Below, piece after piece: positions 25,651-35,836 of a DNA stretch of 64,000 nucleotides; the stretch's first letter is position 1, and each line of letters starts with the position of its first letter. A program made the position numbers and the translations under genes. The stretch is from Microterricola pindariensis (lineage in GTDB: Bacteria; Actinomycetota; Actinomycetes; Actinomycetales; Microbacteriaceae), in contig NZ_MPZN01000006.1 of the NCBI RefSeq assembly GCF_002936985.1, forward strand, positions 26,116-90,115, given 5' to 3'. Under the pieces are notes generated by a model, which did no database searches, was not told where the DNA came from, and saw nothing but the letters and a program-made list of their open reading frames with translations.

Positions 25651-26640
25651 TCAGTCGGCGGATGCCTGCGCGGTCGACTCGCGCTCGACCAGAGCGAACG
25701 GCACCGTGATGGTGCGGGCCGGCAGCGGCTCGCCCCGCTCGGCGATGCGCTCGGCCAGCATCTGCACGGCCAGCGTGGCGATCTGCTCGCGGCCGGGGCT
25801 GATGGTCGTCAGTGCCGGCAGCGAGTAGCGGGCGTCGTCCAGGTCGTCGAAACCGATCACCGACACCTGCTCCGGCACGCGGATGCCGCGCTGCCCGAGG
25901 GTGCGCAGGGCGCCGAGCGCGAGCGCATCGTTGAACGCAACGATGCCGTCGAACGGGGTGCCGGAATTCAGAAGCGCCTCGGTCGCGGCGGCGCCGTCGA
26001 AACGGGTCCAGGACTCCACGGCGCGCTCGAGCTCGGGCCGGCTGTCCAGGCCGGCGGCCGCCAGCGCCTGCCGGTAGCCGAGCAGGCGCAGGCTCCCCGC
26101 CCCTGAGGTGTCGCCGGGCCGGGCGCCGAGCGCGACGATCCGGCGCCGGCCGAGCGCGAGCAGGTGCTCGGTCGCGGCGCGGATGGCCTCGGTGTTGCGC
26201 ATTGTCACGTGGTCGACGGGGGAGTGGGGGCCGGCCGGGAGCTGGGCGTAGAGGCCGGTGTCCTCCGCCTCGCTGCCGAGCGTGCTGAACAGCATGCCGT
26301 CGACGAGCTGCGCCGTGCTGGCGCGCGCCCCGGCATCCGCGCCCCGGGACTGCTCGATCAGCACCGACAGCCCCTCGCGCTCGGCCGCCTCGATGACGGC
26401 CTCGGCCAGTTCGGCGAAGTAGGGGTTCCGCAGCGTCGGCAGCACCAGGCTGATGACGCCGGTGCGGCCGGAGCGGAGGTTGCGCGCGGTCAGGTTCGGC
26501 CGGTAGCCGACGGCCGCGATCGCGTCGAGCACGCGTTGCTTGGTGGCCGGCCGGATGTTCGGGTGGTCGTGGATGACGTTGGAGACCGTCTTGATCGAGA
26601 CGCCGGCGAGCTGGGCGACGTCGGAGAGCGTTGCGGCCAT
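25651..26640 (-). CDS. LacI-family repressor, probable regulator of the arabinose genes
   Basis: A 329-residue regulator. Its N-terminal helix-turn-helix LSDVAQLAGVSIKTVSNVI is followed by the hinge helix NLTARNLRSGRTG and a periplasmic-binding-like core with NPYFAELAEAV, VAFNDALALGALR and VIGFDDLDDARY. It is divergent from araB; a perfect 20-bp palindrome lies in the gap. This strongly suggests that it represses araBDA and is released by arabinose or a derivative, the role played by AraR in other actinobacteria. The ligand is inference. Confidence 0.87.
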   Translation of the reverse strand: MAATLSDVAQLAGVSIKTVSNVIHDHPNIRPATKQRVLDAIAAVGYRPNLTARNLRSGRTGVISLVLPTLRNPYFAELAEAVIEAAEREGLSVLIEQSRGADAGARASTAQLVDGMLFSTLGSEAEDTGLYAQLPAGPHSPVDHVTMRNTEAIRAATEHLLALGRRRIVALGARPGDTSGAGSLRLLGYRQALAAAGLDSRPELERAVESWTRFDGAAATEALLNSGTPFDGIVAFNDALALGALRTLGQRGIRVPEQVSVIGFDDLDDARYSLPALTTISPGREQIATLAVQMLAERIAERGEPLPARTITVPFALVERESTAQASAD

Positions 26641-26716
26641 GGTGCTCCTCCGTCGGCGTGGGTGGGAGTCACCAAGCTATCAGGGTTCGCCTAGACGCTC
26701 GGCGTTCTGGCTGCTA

Positions 26717-26736
26717 CGTTTACAACGTTGTAAACG
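26717..26736. promoter_or_regulatory. LacI-type operator of the ara operon
   Basis: CGTTTACAACGTTGTAAACG is a perfect 20-bp palindrome, of the kind bound by LacI-family dimers (a central CG and flanking AA/TT). It lies between the divergent LacI gene and araB, 33 bp before the GTG of araB. A weak promoter, TAGACG (26692-26697) and TACGTT (26715-26720), is overlapped by it. Confidence 0.85.
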
Positions 26737-26768
26737 AGGCCGTGAGCGGCCAGCAAAGGAGCACCCGC

Positions 26769-28526
26769 GTGAGCACGAGCAGCACTTCCCCCGCCGAGAC
26801 GAGCGGCCCAGAGCAGAGCACCGCCGAGCAGTACGTCATCGGCGTCGATTACGGAACCCTCTCCGGCCGCGCCGTTGTCGTGCGTGTCTCCGATGGCGCA
26901 GAGCTCGGCTCCGCCACCCTCGACTACCCGCACGCCGTGATGGACACCGCGCTGACCGCCGGCCCGGCCGCGGTAGCCGGCGCCCCGATCGCCCTCGCGC
27001 CCGACTGGGCGCTGCAGGTGCCGGCCGACTACGTCGCCGTGCTGCGAAGCGCCGTGCCCGCGGCCGTCGCCGCGGCCGGGATCGACCCGGCGCAGGTGAT
27101 CGGCATCGGCACCGACTTCACCGCCTGCACCATGGTGCCGACGCTCGCCGACGGCACGCCGCTCAGCGAGCTGCCCGCCTACGCCGACCAGCCGCACGCC
27201 TACGTGAAGCTGTGGAAGCACCACGCGGCGCAGCCGCACGCCGACCGCATCAACGAGCTCGCGGAGGCGCGCGCCGAGTCCTGGCTGCCGCGCTACGGCG
27301 GCCTCATCTCGAGCGAGTGGGAGTTCGCCAAGGGGCTGCAGCTGCTCGAGGAGGCCCCCGCGGTCTACGCGGCGATGGAGCACTGGGTCGAGGCGGCCGA
27401 CTGGATCGTCTGGCAGCTCACCGGCCAGTACGTGCGCAACGCCTGCACCGCCGGCTACAAGGGCATCTGGCAGGACGGCGAATACCCGTCGCGCGACTTC
27501 CTCGCCGCACTGAACCCCGACTTCGCCGGCTTCGTCAGCGACAAGCTCGAGCACCGGATCGGCCAGCTCGGTGACGCCGCCGGCACGCTGAGCGCCGAGG
27601 CGGCGGCCTGGACGGGCCTGCCGGAGGGCATCGCCGTGGCCGTCGGCAACGTCGACGCGCACGTCACCGCCCCGGCCGCGCAGGCCGTGCAGCCCGGCCA
27701 GATGGTCGCCATCATGGGCACCAGCACTTGCCACGTGATGAACTCCGACACCCTCGCCGAGGTGCCCGGCATGTGCGGCGTCGTCGACGGCGGCATCGTC
27801 TCTGGGCTCTACGGCTACGAGGCCGGCCAGTCCGGCGTCGGCGACATCTTCGCCTGGTACGTCAAGAACCAGGTGCCCGCCGGCTACGTCGCGGCGGCGG
27901 ATGCCGCGGGCACCAGCATCCACCAGTACCTCACCGACCTCGCCTACCGGGAGCCGGTCGGCGCCCACGGCCTGATCGCCCTGGACTGGCAGAGCGGCAA
28001 CCGCTCGGTGCTGGTCGACCACGAGCTCTCCGGTGTCGTGCTCGGCACCACGCTCACCACCCGGCCGGAGGAGGTCTACCGGGCGCTGCTGGAGGCGACC
28101 GCGTTCGGCACCCGCACCATCGTGGAGACCTTCAACGCCAGCGGCGTTCCCGTCACCGAGTTCATCGTGGCCGGCGGGCTGCTGAAGAACCCGCAGCTGA
28201 TGCAGACCTACAGCGACGTGCTGCGGATGCCGATCTCGACCATCGCCAGCGAACAGGGCCCCGCGCTCGGCTCGGCCATCCACGCCGCCGTCGCCGCCGG
28301 CGCCTACGAGAACGTGCTCGCGGCCGGGCAGGCGATGGGCAAGCTGAACAAGGACGTCTACCGGCCGAACGCGGCATCCGCCGACGCCTACGACGCGCTG
28401 TTCGCCGAGTACACCCTGCTGCACGACTACTTCGGGCGCGGTGGCAACGAGGTGATGCACCGGTTGCGTGCGCTGAAGCGGGACGCCGTGGCAACCGACG
28501 CCGACACGCAGGAGGCCGCGGCATGA
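26769..28526 (+). CDS. araB: L-ribulokinase
   Basis: A 585-residue FGGY-family kinase that phosphorylates L-ribulose with ATP. The phosphate-1 motif GVDYGTLSGRAVVV (about residues 24-37) and the AraB-specific GIGTDFTACTMVP follow the standard order, with the C-terminal FGGY region FIVAGGLLKNPQLMQTYSDVL. The start is GTG at 26769, placed eight bases after an AAAGGAG site. It is the first gene of araB-araD-araA, and overlaps araD by four bases. It should be induced by arabinose through the LacI regulator. Confidence 0.93.
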   Translation: MSTSSTSPAETSGPEQSTAEQYVIGVDYGTLSGRAVVVRVSDGAELGSATLDYPHAVMDTALTAGPAAVAGAPIALAPDWALQVPADYVAVLRSAVPAAVAAAGIDPAQVIGIGTDFTACTMVPTLADGTPLSELPAYADQPHAYVKLWKHHAAQPHADRINELAEARAESWLPRYGGLISSEWEFAKGLQLLEEAPAVYAAMEHWVEAADWIVWQLTGQYVRNACTAGYKGIWQDGEYPSRDFLAALNPDFAGFVSDKLEHRIGQLGDAAGTLSAEAAAWTGLPEGIAVAVGNVDAHVTAPAAQAVQPGQMVAIMGTSTCHVMNSDTLAEVPGMCGVVDGGIVSGLYGYEAGQSGVGDIFAWYVKNQVPAGYVAAADAAGTSIHQYLTDLAYREPVGAHGLIALDWQSGNRSVLVDHELSGVVLGTTLTTRPEEVYRALLEATAFGTRTIVETFNASGVPVTEFIVAGGLLKNPQLMQTYSDVLRMPISTIASEQGPALGSAIHAAVAAGAYENVLAAGQAMGKLNKDVYRPNAASADAYDALFAEYTLLHDYFGRGGNEVMHRLRALKRDAVATDADTQEAAA

Positions 28527-29248
28527 CCGTCTTCGACCCGGCCGGCTTCGACCCGGAGCTGGAGGACGCGATCCAGGCCGTGCGCCAGGACGTCTCCGCG
28601 CTGCACGGGGAGCTCGTGCGCAACGGCCTCGTCATCTGGACCGGCGGCAACGTCTCCGGCCGGGTGCCCGGCGCCGACCTCTTCGTGATCAAGCCGTCCG
28701 GCGTCGCCTACGACGACCTGGCGCCGGAGAACATGATCCTCTGCGACCTGGACGGCGCCGTGATCGCCGGCACCCCGGGCAGCGAGCGCTCGCCCTCCAG
28801 CGACACCGCCGCGCACGCCTACGTTTACCGCAACATGCCGGAGGTCGGCGGTGTCGTGCACACCCACTCCGACTACGCCACCGCCTGGGCGGCGCGCGGC
28901 GAGGAGATCCCGTGCGTCATCACCGCGATGGCCGACGAATTCGGCGGCCCGATCCCGGTCGGCCCGTTCGCGATCATCGGCGACGACTCGATCGGCCGCG
29001 GCATCGTCGAGACGCTGAGCGGCCACCGCTCGCGCGCCGTGCTGATGGCGAACCACGGCCCGTTCACGATCGGCCGTGACGCCCGCGACGCGGTGAAGGC
29101 CGCCGTCATGGTCGAGGACGTCGCCCGCACCGTGCACATCGCCCGGCAGGGCGGACCGCTCATCCCGCTCGCCCAGGAGGCGATCGACTCCCTCTTCACC
29201 CGCTACCAGAACGTCTACGGACAAGCACCCCAAGGAGCCATTGCCTGA
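28523..29248 (+). CDS. araD: L-ribulose-5-phosphate 4-epimerase
   Basis: The 241-residue class II aldolase-family enzyme converts L-ribulose-5-phosphate to D-xylulose-5-phosphate. The zinc-binding histidines are seen in [16 protein letters not shown] and in the later [21 protein letters not shown] and KPSGVAY mark the substrate site. The ATG overlaps the araB stop (ATGA), and its stop overlaps araA by one base, so all three are translated in a coupled way. Confidence 0.93.
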   Translation: MTVFDPAGFDPELEDAIQAVRQDVSALHGELVRNGLVIWTGGNVSGRVPGADLFVIKPSGVAYDDLAPENMILCDLDGAVIAGTPGSERSPSSDTAAHAYVYRNMPEVGGVVHTHSDYATAWAARGEEIPCVITAMADEFGGPIPVGPFAIIGDDSIGRGIVETLSGHRSRAVLMANHGPFTIGRDARDAVKAAVMVEDVARTVHIARQGGPLIPLAQEAIDSLFTRYQNVYGQAPQGAIA

Positions 29249-30780
29249 TGTCAGAGCACCGCATGCCGAAACTCACCACCTCGCTCGACCACTACGAAGT
29301 CTGGTTCCTCACCGGCAGCCAGAACCTCTACGGCGAGGAGACGCTGCGCCAGGTCGCCAGCCAGTCCCAGCAGATCGCCGGCGCGCTGGACGCCGCGGGC
29401 GACGTGCCCGTGAAGGTCGTCTGGAAGCCCGTGCTCAAGGACTCCGACTCGATCCGCCGGCTCGCCCTCGAGGCGAACGCCGCCGACAACGTCATCGGCG
29501 TCATCGCCTGGATGCACACCTTCTCGCCAGCCAAGATGTGGATCCACGGCCTGGACGCGCTGGCCAAGCCGCTGCTGCATCTGCACACGCAGGCCAACGT
29601 CGAGCTGCCGTGGGGCGAGATCGACTTCGACTTCATGAACCTCAACCAGGCCGCCCACGGCGACCGGGAGTTCGGCTACATCCAGACCCGGCTGGGCGTG
29701 GTGCGCAAGACCGTCGTCGGCCACGTCAGCAACCCGGCCGTCACCGCGCAGGTCGGCGGCTGGCAGCGCGCGGCCGCCGGCTGGGCGGCATCCCGCAGCA
29801 TGAAGCTCGCCCGCTTCGGCGACAACATGCGCTACGTCGCCGTCACAGAGGGCGACAAGACCGAGGCGGAGCTGCGCTTCGGCGTGCAGGTGAACACCTG
29901 GGGCGTGAACGAGCTCGCGGATGCCGTGCACGCGGCGTCCGACGCGGCGATCGACGCCCTCGTCGCCGAGTACGAGGAGCTCTACACCGTCGCCCCCGAG
30001 CTGCGTCGGGGCGGGGAGCGGCACGAGTCGCTGCGCTACGGCGCCGCGATCGAGATCGGGCTGCGCGCCTTCCTCGAGGAGGGCGGCTTCAGCGCCTTCA
30101 CCACCTCCTTCGAAGACCTGGGCGCGCTGCGCCAGCTGCCCGGCCTGGCCGTGCAGCGGCTGATGGCCGACGGCTACGGCTTCGGCGCGGAGGGCGACTG
30201 GAAGACCGCCATCCTGGTGCGCGTCGCGAACGTGATGGGTGCCGGCCTGCCCGGCGGCGCCTCGCTGATGGAGGACTACACCTACGACATGACGCCGGGG
30301 AACGAGCTGATCCTCGGCGCCCACATGCTCGAGGTCTCGCCGTCGCTGACCACCCAGAAGCCGACGCTCGAAGTGCACCCGCTCGGCATCGGCGGCAAGG
30401 AGGACCCGGTGCGCCTGGTCTTCACCGCCGACTCCGGCCCCGCCGTCGTCGTCGCGCTGAGCGACATGCGCGACCGCTTCCGCCTGGTCGCCAACGTCGT
30501 CGAGGTGGTGCAGCCGACCGCCCCGCTGCCGAACCTCCCCGTCGGCCGAGCCGTCTGGAAGCCGGCGCCGGACTTCGCCACGAGCGCGGCCGCCTGGCTG
30601 ACCGCCGGCGCCGCCCACCACACCGTGATGTCGACGGCGGTCGGCATTGAGGTGTTCCAGGACTTCGCCGAGATGGCCGGCACCGAGCTGCTCGTCATCG
30701 ACGAGTCGACCGAGCTGCGCGAGTTCGGCCGGCAGCTGCGCTGGAACCAGGCCTACTACCGCCTGGCGCAGGGCCTGTAG
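29248..30780 (+). CDS. araA: L-arabinose isomerase
   Basis: A 510-residue enzyme that interconverts L-arabinose and L-ribulose, the first step of the pathway. Family marks are the N-terminal [33 protein letters not shown], and in the C-terminal half [21 protein letters not shown] and [20 protein letters not shown], which hold metal ligands (two His and two Glu). It ends the operon; a strong terminator follows 46 bases later. No arabinose-specific transporter is in this operon; the adjacent importer belongs to the xyl block, so arabinose uptake may use it or a distant system. Confidence 0.94.
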   Translation: MSEHRMPKLTTSLDHYEVWFLTGSQNLYGEETLRQVASQSQQIAGALDAAGDVPVKVVWKPVLKDSDSIRRLALEANAADNVIGVIAWMHTFSPAKMWIHGLDALAKPLLHLHTQANVELPWGEIDFDFMNLNQAAHGDREFGYIQTRLGVVRKTVVGHVSNPAVTAQVGGWQRAAAGWAASRSMKLARFGDNMRYVAVTEGDKTEAELRFGVQVNTWGVNELADAVHAASDAAIDALVAEYEELYTVAPELRRGGERHESLRYGAAIEIGLRAFLEEGGFSAFTTSFEDLGALRQLPGLAVQRLMADGYGFGAEGDWKTAILVRVANVMGAGLPGGASLMEDYTYDMTPGNELILGAHMLEVSPSLTTQKPTLEVHPLGIGGKEDPVRLVFTADSGPAVVVALSDMRDRFRLVANVVEVVQPTAPLPNLPVGRAVWKPAPDFATSAAAWLTAGAAHHTVMSTAVGIEVFQDFAEMAGTELLVIDESTELREFGRQLRWNQAYYRLAQGL

Positions 30781-30825
30781 CCGCGCGACCCGGCGGCATC
30801 CTGCCCCGGCTCGCAACACATCCGT

Positions 30826-30858
30826 CGAAACGGCGCCACCTCAGGTGGCGCCGTTTCG
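30826..30858. terminator. Bidirectional terminator between araA and the xyl genes
   Basis: CGAAACGGCGCCACC (30826-30840) and its perfect complement GGTGGCGCCGTTTCG (30844-30858) make a 15-bp stem with a TCA loop. The outer TTTC and GAAA ends give short T runs in both directions. It lies between the convergent araA and xylH genes. Confidence 0.88.
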
Positions 30859-30905
30859 CCGCCGCCACCAGCGCGGAATTATTCGAGGCCGGGCTCCCCG
30901 GCCCG

Positions 30906-32204
30906 TCAGCGTCTTGTGAGCGAGCCGCCGGCGCGCACCCGCGACACGGCGTCGACCGTGGCCGCGAGAATCAGCACCGCGCCGGTCACGACGTAGTTGA
31001 CGCCGGCCGGCAGGTTCAGCAGGCCGAGCCCGTTCGTGATCACGGCGATCACAAGGGCGCCGATCGCGGCGTGCAACAGGCGGCCGCGCCCGCCGAACAG
31101 GCTCACCCCGCCGACGACGGCCGCCGCGACACCGCTCAGCACGATGTCGCGACCTGCCGCGGCATCCACCGAGCCGACCTTGGAGATGCTGAACAGGCCG
31201 GAGATCACGGCGAGCGTCGAACACACGATGAACGCCGTCCAGCGGATGAGCACCACCTTGACGCCGGCGCGCCTGGCTGCCTCTGCGTTGCCGCCGACCG
31301 CGTAGATGTAGCGGCCGAACTTGGTGCGGTCGAGCACGAAGGTTCCGGCCCAGAGGATCGCCAGCGTGATCGGCACCACGATCGGCACACCGGACACCGG
31401 CTTGAAGCCGGTGCCTCGGTCGTTGCTGAGGAGGGCGACGACGACGCCGCCGATCACGAGGATCACGCCCAGCTTGATCCAGACCAGCGCGATGGTGCGG
31501 TTCGGCACTCCCGCGCGGGTGCGTCTGGCTCGGTCCCAGAGGGAGGTGCCGAGCGAGACGGCGAGGATCACCGCGAGCATCGCCCAGCCCGCCCAGACCG
31601 GCATGTTGGCGTTCATGATCGAGAGGATCTCCGGCGTCTGCACGCGGTACAGGCCGCCGCTGCCGATGATGATCAGCTCGAGCCCCTGGAACCCGAGGAA
31701 CAGGCCGAGCGTCACGACGAATGACGGGATGCCGACCCGGGCGACGAAGAAGCCGATGAACGTTCCGATGGCCACACCGGTCAGCAGCGCGATCAACAGG
31801 GCGAGCATCCAGTTGAAGCCGTTCACGTTCACCAGCACGACGAAGATGCACATCGTCAGGCCCGAGGTGACGCCGGCGGAGAGGTCGATCTCGCCGAGCA
31901 GGATCACGAAGACGAGCGCCATGCCGAGCATCACGAGCGTCGCAGCCTGGGTGAGCAGGTTGGCGAAGTTGCGCTCCGTCAGGAAGAACGGGCTGAGGAT
32001 CGCGAACATGATGCTCAGCACGACGAAGCCGCCGATCGCGGGCAGCGCCCCCATCTCGCCGTGCCGCACCCGCTGCAGGTAGGCACGGGCCTGATCCATC
32101 ACAGTGCCCTCCTGCCCGCTTCCGATCAGCTCGGCGGTGCTGCGGGTGGCGAGCACGTCGGTGGGGGTCGGGTCCGGCGCCTGGCTGGGCGCCCCGATGG
32201 TCAT
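30906..32204 (-). CDS. xylH: Xylose-type sugar ABC transporter permease
   Basis: A 432-residue CUT2-family permease with about ten to eleven helices. Matches include NFANLLTQAATLVMLGMALVFVILLGEIDLSAGV, seen in all RbsC/XylH proteins (here residues about 80-115), and the EAA-like loop GGNAEAARRAGVKVVLIRW. It pairs with the ATPase at 32201 and the binding protein at 33049. The stop lies near the shared terminator with araA. Its ATG overlaps the xylG stop by four bases. Sugar specificity is inferred from the xylA-xylB context. Confidence 0.9.
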   Translation of the reverse strand: MTIGAPSQAPDPTPTDVLATRSTAELIGSGQEGTVMDQARAYLQRVRHGEMGALPAIGGFVVLSIMFAILSPFFLTERNFANLLTQAATLVMLGMALVFVILLGEIDLSAGVTSGLTMCIFVVLVNVNGFNWMLALLIALLTGVAIGTFIGFFVARVGIPSFVVTLGLFLGFQGLELIIIGSGGLYRVQTPEILSIMNANMPVWAGWAMLAVILAVSLGTSLWDRARRTRAGVPNRTIALVWIKLGVILVIGGVVVALLSNDRGTGFKPVSGVPIVVPITLAILWAGTFVLDRTKFGRYIYAVGGNAEAARRAGVKVVLIRWTAFIVCSTLAVISGLFSISKVGSVDAAAGRDIVLSGVAAAVVGGVSLFGGRGRLLHAAIGALVIAVITNGLGLLNLPAGVNYVVTGAVLILAATVDAVSRVRAGGSLTRR

Positions 32205-32956
32205 GCCTGCACCCCGTTGTACGTCTTGCTGCCGGTGATGTAGCCCACGATGTCGTCGCGGTTGGTGTCCTCCGCCTTGACGGATGCCACCATCTGGCCG
32301 AGATAGAGCACGCTGATGTAGTCGGCGACGGCAAACACATCCGCGAGGTTGTGGCTGATCAGGATGACGGCGACCCCCTGTTCAGCGAGCCGGCCGACGA
32401 GCTCGAGCACCTGCTCCGTCTGCGCGACGCCGAGGGCGGCCGTCGGCTCGTCGAGCACGACCACCTTCGCCTTCTTCAGCACGGAGCGCGCGATCGCCAC
32501 CGTCTGGCGCTGCCCGCCGGAGAGGGAGGACACCTTCTGCCGCACCGAACTCACCGTCCTGACCGAGAGCTGACGCAGCGTCTCCGCCGCCTCGCGCTCC
32601 ATCAGGCCCTCGTCGAAGGTGCCGAAGCCGAGCTCCTCGCGCCCGAGGAACATGTTCTGCACGATGTCGAGGTTGTCGCAGAGCGCCAGGTCCTGGTACA
32701 CCACCTCGATGCCGAGCCGGGACGCCTCCCGCGGCGAGTGCAGGTGCACCGCCTCGCCGGCGAAGCGCACCTCCCCGGAATCGTAGGGCTGCACCCCGGC
32801 GAGCCCCTTGATCAAAGTGGACTTGCCCGCGCCGTTGTCGCCGACCAGGGCGGTCACCTTGCCGGGGTAGGCCCGGAGGTTCACGCCCTTCAGCACGCTG
32901 ACGGGGCCGAAACTCTTGACGATGTTCGTCAGTTCGATGATTGGTGCCTCAGCCAT
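32201..32956 (-). CDS. xylG: Sugar ABC transporter ATP-binding protein (single-domain CUT2)
   Basis: A 251-residue ATPase. Walker A GDNGAGKST (residues 39-47), the signature LSGGQRQ and Walker B KVVVLDEPTAALG are all present. XylG and RbsA in enterobacteria carry two fused ATPase halves of about 500 residues; this one has one, as in some actinobacterial sugar importers. The start is MAEAP at 32956; six extra upstream residues are possible. It overlaps xylH by four bases and follows the binding-protein gene after 92 bp. Confidence 0.88.
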   Translation of the reverse strand: MAEAPIIELTNIVKSFGPVSVLKGVNLRAYPGKVTALVGDNGAGKSTLIKGLAGVQPYDSGEVRFAGEAVHLHSPREASRLGIEVVYQDLALCDNLDIVQNMFLGREELGFGTFDEGLMEREAAETLRQLSVRTVSSVRQKVSSLSGGQRQTVAIARSVLKKAKVVVLDEPTAALGVAQTEQVLELVGRLAEQGVAVILISHNLADVFAVADYISVLYLGQMVASVKAEDTNRDDIVGYITGSKTYNGVQA

Positions 32957-33048
32957 GGGTCGTCCTCCCGGCATGTCGACGTTGACAGGGAGAGGGAAAG
33001 GAGGGGCCGGCTTGGCGCGGCCCCTCCGATCCTTCTGGTTGTTGCCGG

Positions 33049-34119
33049 CTACTCCACGCCGTAGGTGGCGCAGGCCGCGGCGACCTCGCCGGTGCAGAGC
33101 TCGGCGGCGGTGGCGTCGCCGGCGGCGACGACGTCCTTCACCATGTCCGGCCCGACGAGCACCGGGGTGACGGCGATGTACGGCGTGCCGTCGTCGAGCG
33201 TCTTGTCGACGGTGGGGGTCTCGCCGTTCAGCAGCGCCACGGCGAGGGTGGACGCGGCGTCGGCCTCATCGGGGACGTGCTTCCAGACCGTCGCGGTCTG
33301 CTTGCCGAGCAGCACGTTCTGCAATCCGGCGACCGAGGCGTCCTGGCCCGAGACCGGGACCTTCAGACCGTTCTTGTCGAGGATCGTGATGACGCCGGCG
33401 GCGTTGGTGTCGTTGGCGACCCAGACCGCGTCGACCTTGCCGCCGAGGGCGGTCAGGGCCTGCTCGAAGTTCGTCGCGCTCTTGTCGCCGTCCCAGACTC
33501 CCGGGGGCTCCTGGGCCGGCTTGATGCCGACGGCCGACATCACCGTGTCGGCGCCGTCGTGGAACATCTTCGCGTTGCCGTCGGCCGGGTCTCCGCCCAT
33601 GTAGACGACCACTGCGGTGGCCGGGTCCTTGCCCTCCGCCTTCAGGCCGTCGACGATCGACTGACCCTCAAGCTCGCCCACCTTCTCGTTGTCGAAGGAG
33701 ACGTAGTAGTCGGCGCCCTCGATCGGGCGGTCGTAGGCGATGACGGGGATGCCCTCGCCCTTCGCCTTCGCGGCCACGGAGACGGCGGCGCCGTTGTAGT
33801 CAACGAGGACCATCACGCCGCATCCCTTGCTGAGCTGCTGGTCGGCGATGGTCGCGTACTTGCTGGTGTCGCCCTGGGCATTCTGGATGTCGGCCTCGAA
33901 GCCGGCGTCGGTGAAGGCCTTCTCGAGGGCCGGGCGGTCCATGCCCTCCCAGCGCGGTGAGGACGCGGCATCCGGCAGGATCACGCAGGCCCGTGAGTCG
34001 GCTGCAGGCGAAGCCGTGTCGCTGCTCCCGCCACCACCCCCTGAACTCGAACAGCCTGCGAGCATCAATGCTGAGACGCTCGCAACGGCGGCTAACGAGA
34101 TCAATGAAGATTTCTTCAT
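33049..34119 (-). CDS. xylF: Xylose-type substrate-binding lipoprotein
   Basis: The 356-residue protein has a lipoprotein signal with LAGC at residues 20-23 and a Gly/Ser-rich linker after it. The core resembles XylF/RbsB periplasmic-binding domains: ADQQLSKGCGVMVLVDYNG, IPVIAYDRPIEGADYYVSFDNEKVG, VWVANDTNAAGVITILDKNG and GQDASVAGLQNVLLGKQTATV. The first cysteine would be lipidated and anchored outside the membrane. There are 165 bp before it on this strand, enough for a separate promoter after xylB. Confidence 0.9.
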   Translation of the reverse strand: MKKSSLISLAAVASVSALMLAGCSSSGGGGGSSDTASPAADSRACVILPDAASSPRWEGMDRPALEKAFTDAGFEADIQNAQGDTSKYATIADQQLSKGCGVMVLVDYNGAAVSVAAKAKGEGIPVIAYDRPIEGADYYVSFDNEKVGELEGQSIVDGLKAEGKDPATAVVVYMGGDPADGNAKMFHDGADTVMSAVGIKPAQEPPGVWDGDKSATNFEQALTALGGKVDAVWVANDTNAAGVITILDKNGLKVPVSGQDASVAGLQNVLLGKQTATVWKHVPDEADAASTLAVALLNGETPTVDKTLDDGTPYIAVTPVLVGPDMVKDVVAAGDATAAELCTGEVAAACATYGVE

Positions 34120-34284
34120 CTCTCTGCCCTTCTATGCGGTGCTGTTGTAGCCCTTGCGGGGTCACCTTCCACGTCGAATGGTGGCAAATAGAAATGTTGC
34201 TCCGAAAAAACGCCGGGCGCAGGATTCCCGAGAAATTCTCAGTATCGATTTCATAACGTTCGGAGAGCGCTCCCTCATGCGGCG

Positions 34285-35736
34285 CTACAGCAGGGCGGCG
34301 GCGCGCTCGTCGCGCGCCACTGCGTACTGCGCGCGGATGACGGGGCGGTGATCGACCGCGGGGGCTGCGACGGTCGCGAGCGGCCACTCCGGCGCTGCGC
34401 CGCCGGCCAGCACCCAGGCGGCCTGCCGCGCGGCGCCGATGGCGACATACTCGCCCGGCGTGGGCACGACGACGGGCAGCGCGAAGACCTGGGCGGCGAT
34501 CGCCTGCACGGCGGGGTTCTGGGCGGCGCCGCCGATCAGCAGCAGCCGGCGGGCCTGGACGCCCTGGCCGAGCACGGCCTCCAGCCCGTCGGCGAGCCCG
34601 CAGAGCAGCCCCTCGATCGCGGCGCGGGCCACGGAGCTGCGGGTCGTGTTGGCCAAGGTCAGCCCGGAGAGGCCCGCGGTGGCGCCCGGCAGGTTCGGGG
34701 TGCGCTCGCCCTCGAACCACGGCACCAGGACAGCGCCGCCGGCACCGGGCTCCGCCTCGAGGGCCAGCCGGCCGAGCTCGTCGTGGTCGATGCCGAGCAG
34801 CCCGGCAACGGCGTCGAGCACGCGGGCCGCGTTCAGCGCGGCGACGAGCGGCAGGTAGGCGCCGCTCGCGTCGGCGAAGCCGGCCACGGTGCCGGTGGCG
34901 TCGCGGCTCGGCCTGTCGGTGACCGCGAAGACGGTGCCGCTGGTGCCGATCGAGACGACCACGTCGCCGCTGCGCGCGCCCAGCCCGAACGCGGCCGCGG
35001 CGTTGTCGCCGGCGCCGGGGCCGAGCACGATAGGCGTGGCGTCGGAGCTCGCGCCCAGCACGGAGGCGTGCACCTCTCCGCCGCTCTCGTCGGGGGCGAG
35101 CACCCGCGGCAGCACGGCGTCGTGGCCGAGCGCGGCGAGGAGCAGCTCGCGGTCGTAGTCGTTCGTGATCGGCGACCAGTACGCGGTGCCGCTGGCATCC
35201 GAGCGGTCGGTGCAGAGCTCGTCGAGCATCGGCCCCAGCGGCGCGGAGCCCTCGGGCCCGTAGCCGCGCAGGCGCCAGCTCAACCAGTCGTGTGGCAGGG
35301 CGACGGCGGCCACCTGGGCGGCGTTGCCGGGCTCCACGTCGCGAAGCCAGCGCAGCTTGCTCGCCGTGAACGAGGCCACTGGCACCACCCCCGTGCGCTC
35401 CGCGTACTCCTCGGCGCCGAACTGCGCGGTGAGCGCCTCGGCGGCGGCGGCCGAGCGGGTGTCGTTCCAGAGCAGGGCGGGGCGGATGACGCACCCGCCC
35501 ACATCCAGCGCGACCATGCCGTGCTGCTGCCCACCGACCGAGATCGCGCTCACGTCGGCGAGGCCGCCGGCATCCGCCAGGGCCTCGAGCAGTGCCAGCC
35601 ACCACGCCTCCGGATCGACCTCGGTGCCGTCCGGGTGCGCCGCCCGGCCACTGCGCACGATGTGCCCGGTATCGGCATCGACGATCAGGACCTTGCAGCT
35701 CTGGGTGGAGGAGTCGACGCCGGCGACGAGGTTCAT
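34285..35736 (-). CDS. xylB: Xylulokinase
   Basis: A 483-residue FGGY-family kinase that phosphorylates D-xylulose. The N-terminal [19 protein letters not shown], the [13 protein letters not shown] motif with its catalytic region, the WNDTR pattern and C-terminal [21 protein letters not shown] fit XylB. The ATG follows a short untranslated gap after xylA, which holds a perfect 21-bp hairpin. It is encoded with xylA and the xylFGH importer and probably controlled by the divergent ROK regulator. Confidence 0.93.
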   Translation of the reverse strand: MNLVAGVDSSTQSCKVLIVDADTGHIVRSGRAAHPDGTEVDPEAWWLALLEALADAGGLADVSAISVGGQQHGMVALDVGGCVIRPALLWNDTRSAAAAEALTAQFGAEEYAERTGVVPVASFTASKLRWLRDVEPGNAAQVAAVALPHDWLSWRLRGYGPEGSAPLGPMLDELCTDRSDASGTAYWSPITNDYDRELLLAALGHDAVLPRVLAPDESGGEVHASVLGASSDATPIVLGPGAGDNAAAAFGLGARSGDVVVSIGTSGTVFAVTDRPSRDATGTVAGFADASGAYLPLVAALNAARVLDAVAGLLGIDHDELGRLALEAEPGAGGAVLVPWFEGERTPNLPGATAGLSGLTLANTTRSSVARAAIEGLLCGLADGLEAVLGQGVQARRLLLIGGAAQNPAVQAIAAQVFALPVVVPTPGEYVAIGAARQAAWVLAGGAAPEWPLATVAAPAVDHRPVIRAQYAVARDERAAALL

Positions 35737-35791
35737 GGCGGTCCTTTCGGTGGGGCAACGGGTGTGGGCCGGGGCAGGGGCTGCCGCCTTT

Positions 35792-35836
35792 CGCGCGCGG
35801 ATAAAAAGGCGCGCAGCGCCTTTTTATCCGCGCGCG
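35792..35836 (-). promoter_or_regulatory. Perfect 21-bp hairpin over the xylA stop codon, between xylA and xylB
   Basis: Arms 35792-35812 and 35816-35836 are exact complements, 21 bp each, with a GCA loop. The xylA stop codon TAA (35826-35824) lies within the arm. The centre holds AAAAAGGCGC/GCGCCTTTTT, so both strands have a T run inside the stem rather than after it. It may cut expression from xylA to xylB, or protect the xylA message. Confidence 0.75.

Noticed and set aside
26691..28460. Minus-strand reading of about 589 codons opposite araB
   Set aside because: It has no motifs and is the antisense of a kinase with full family signatures.
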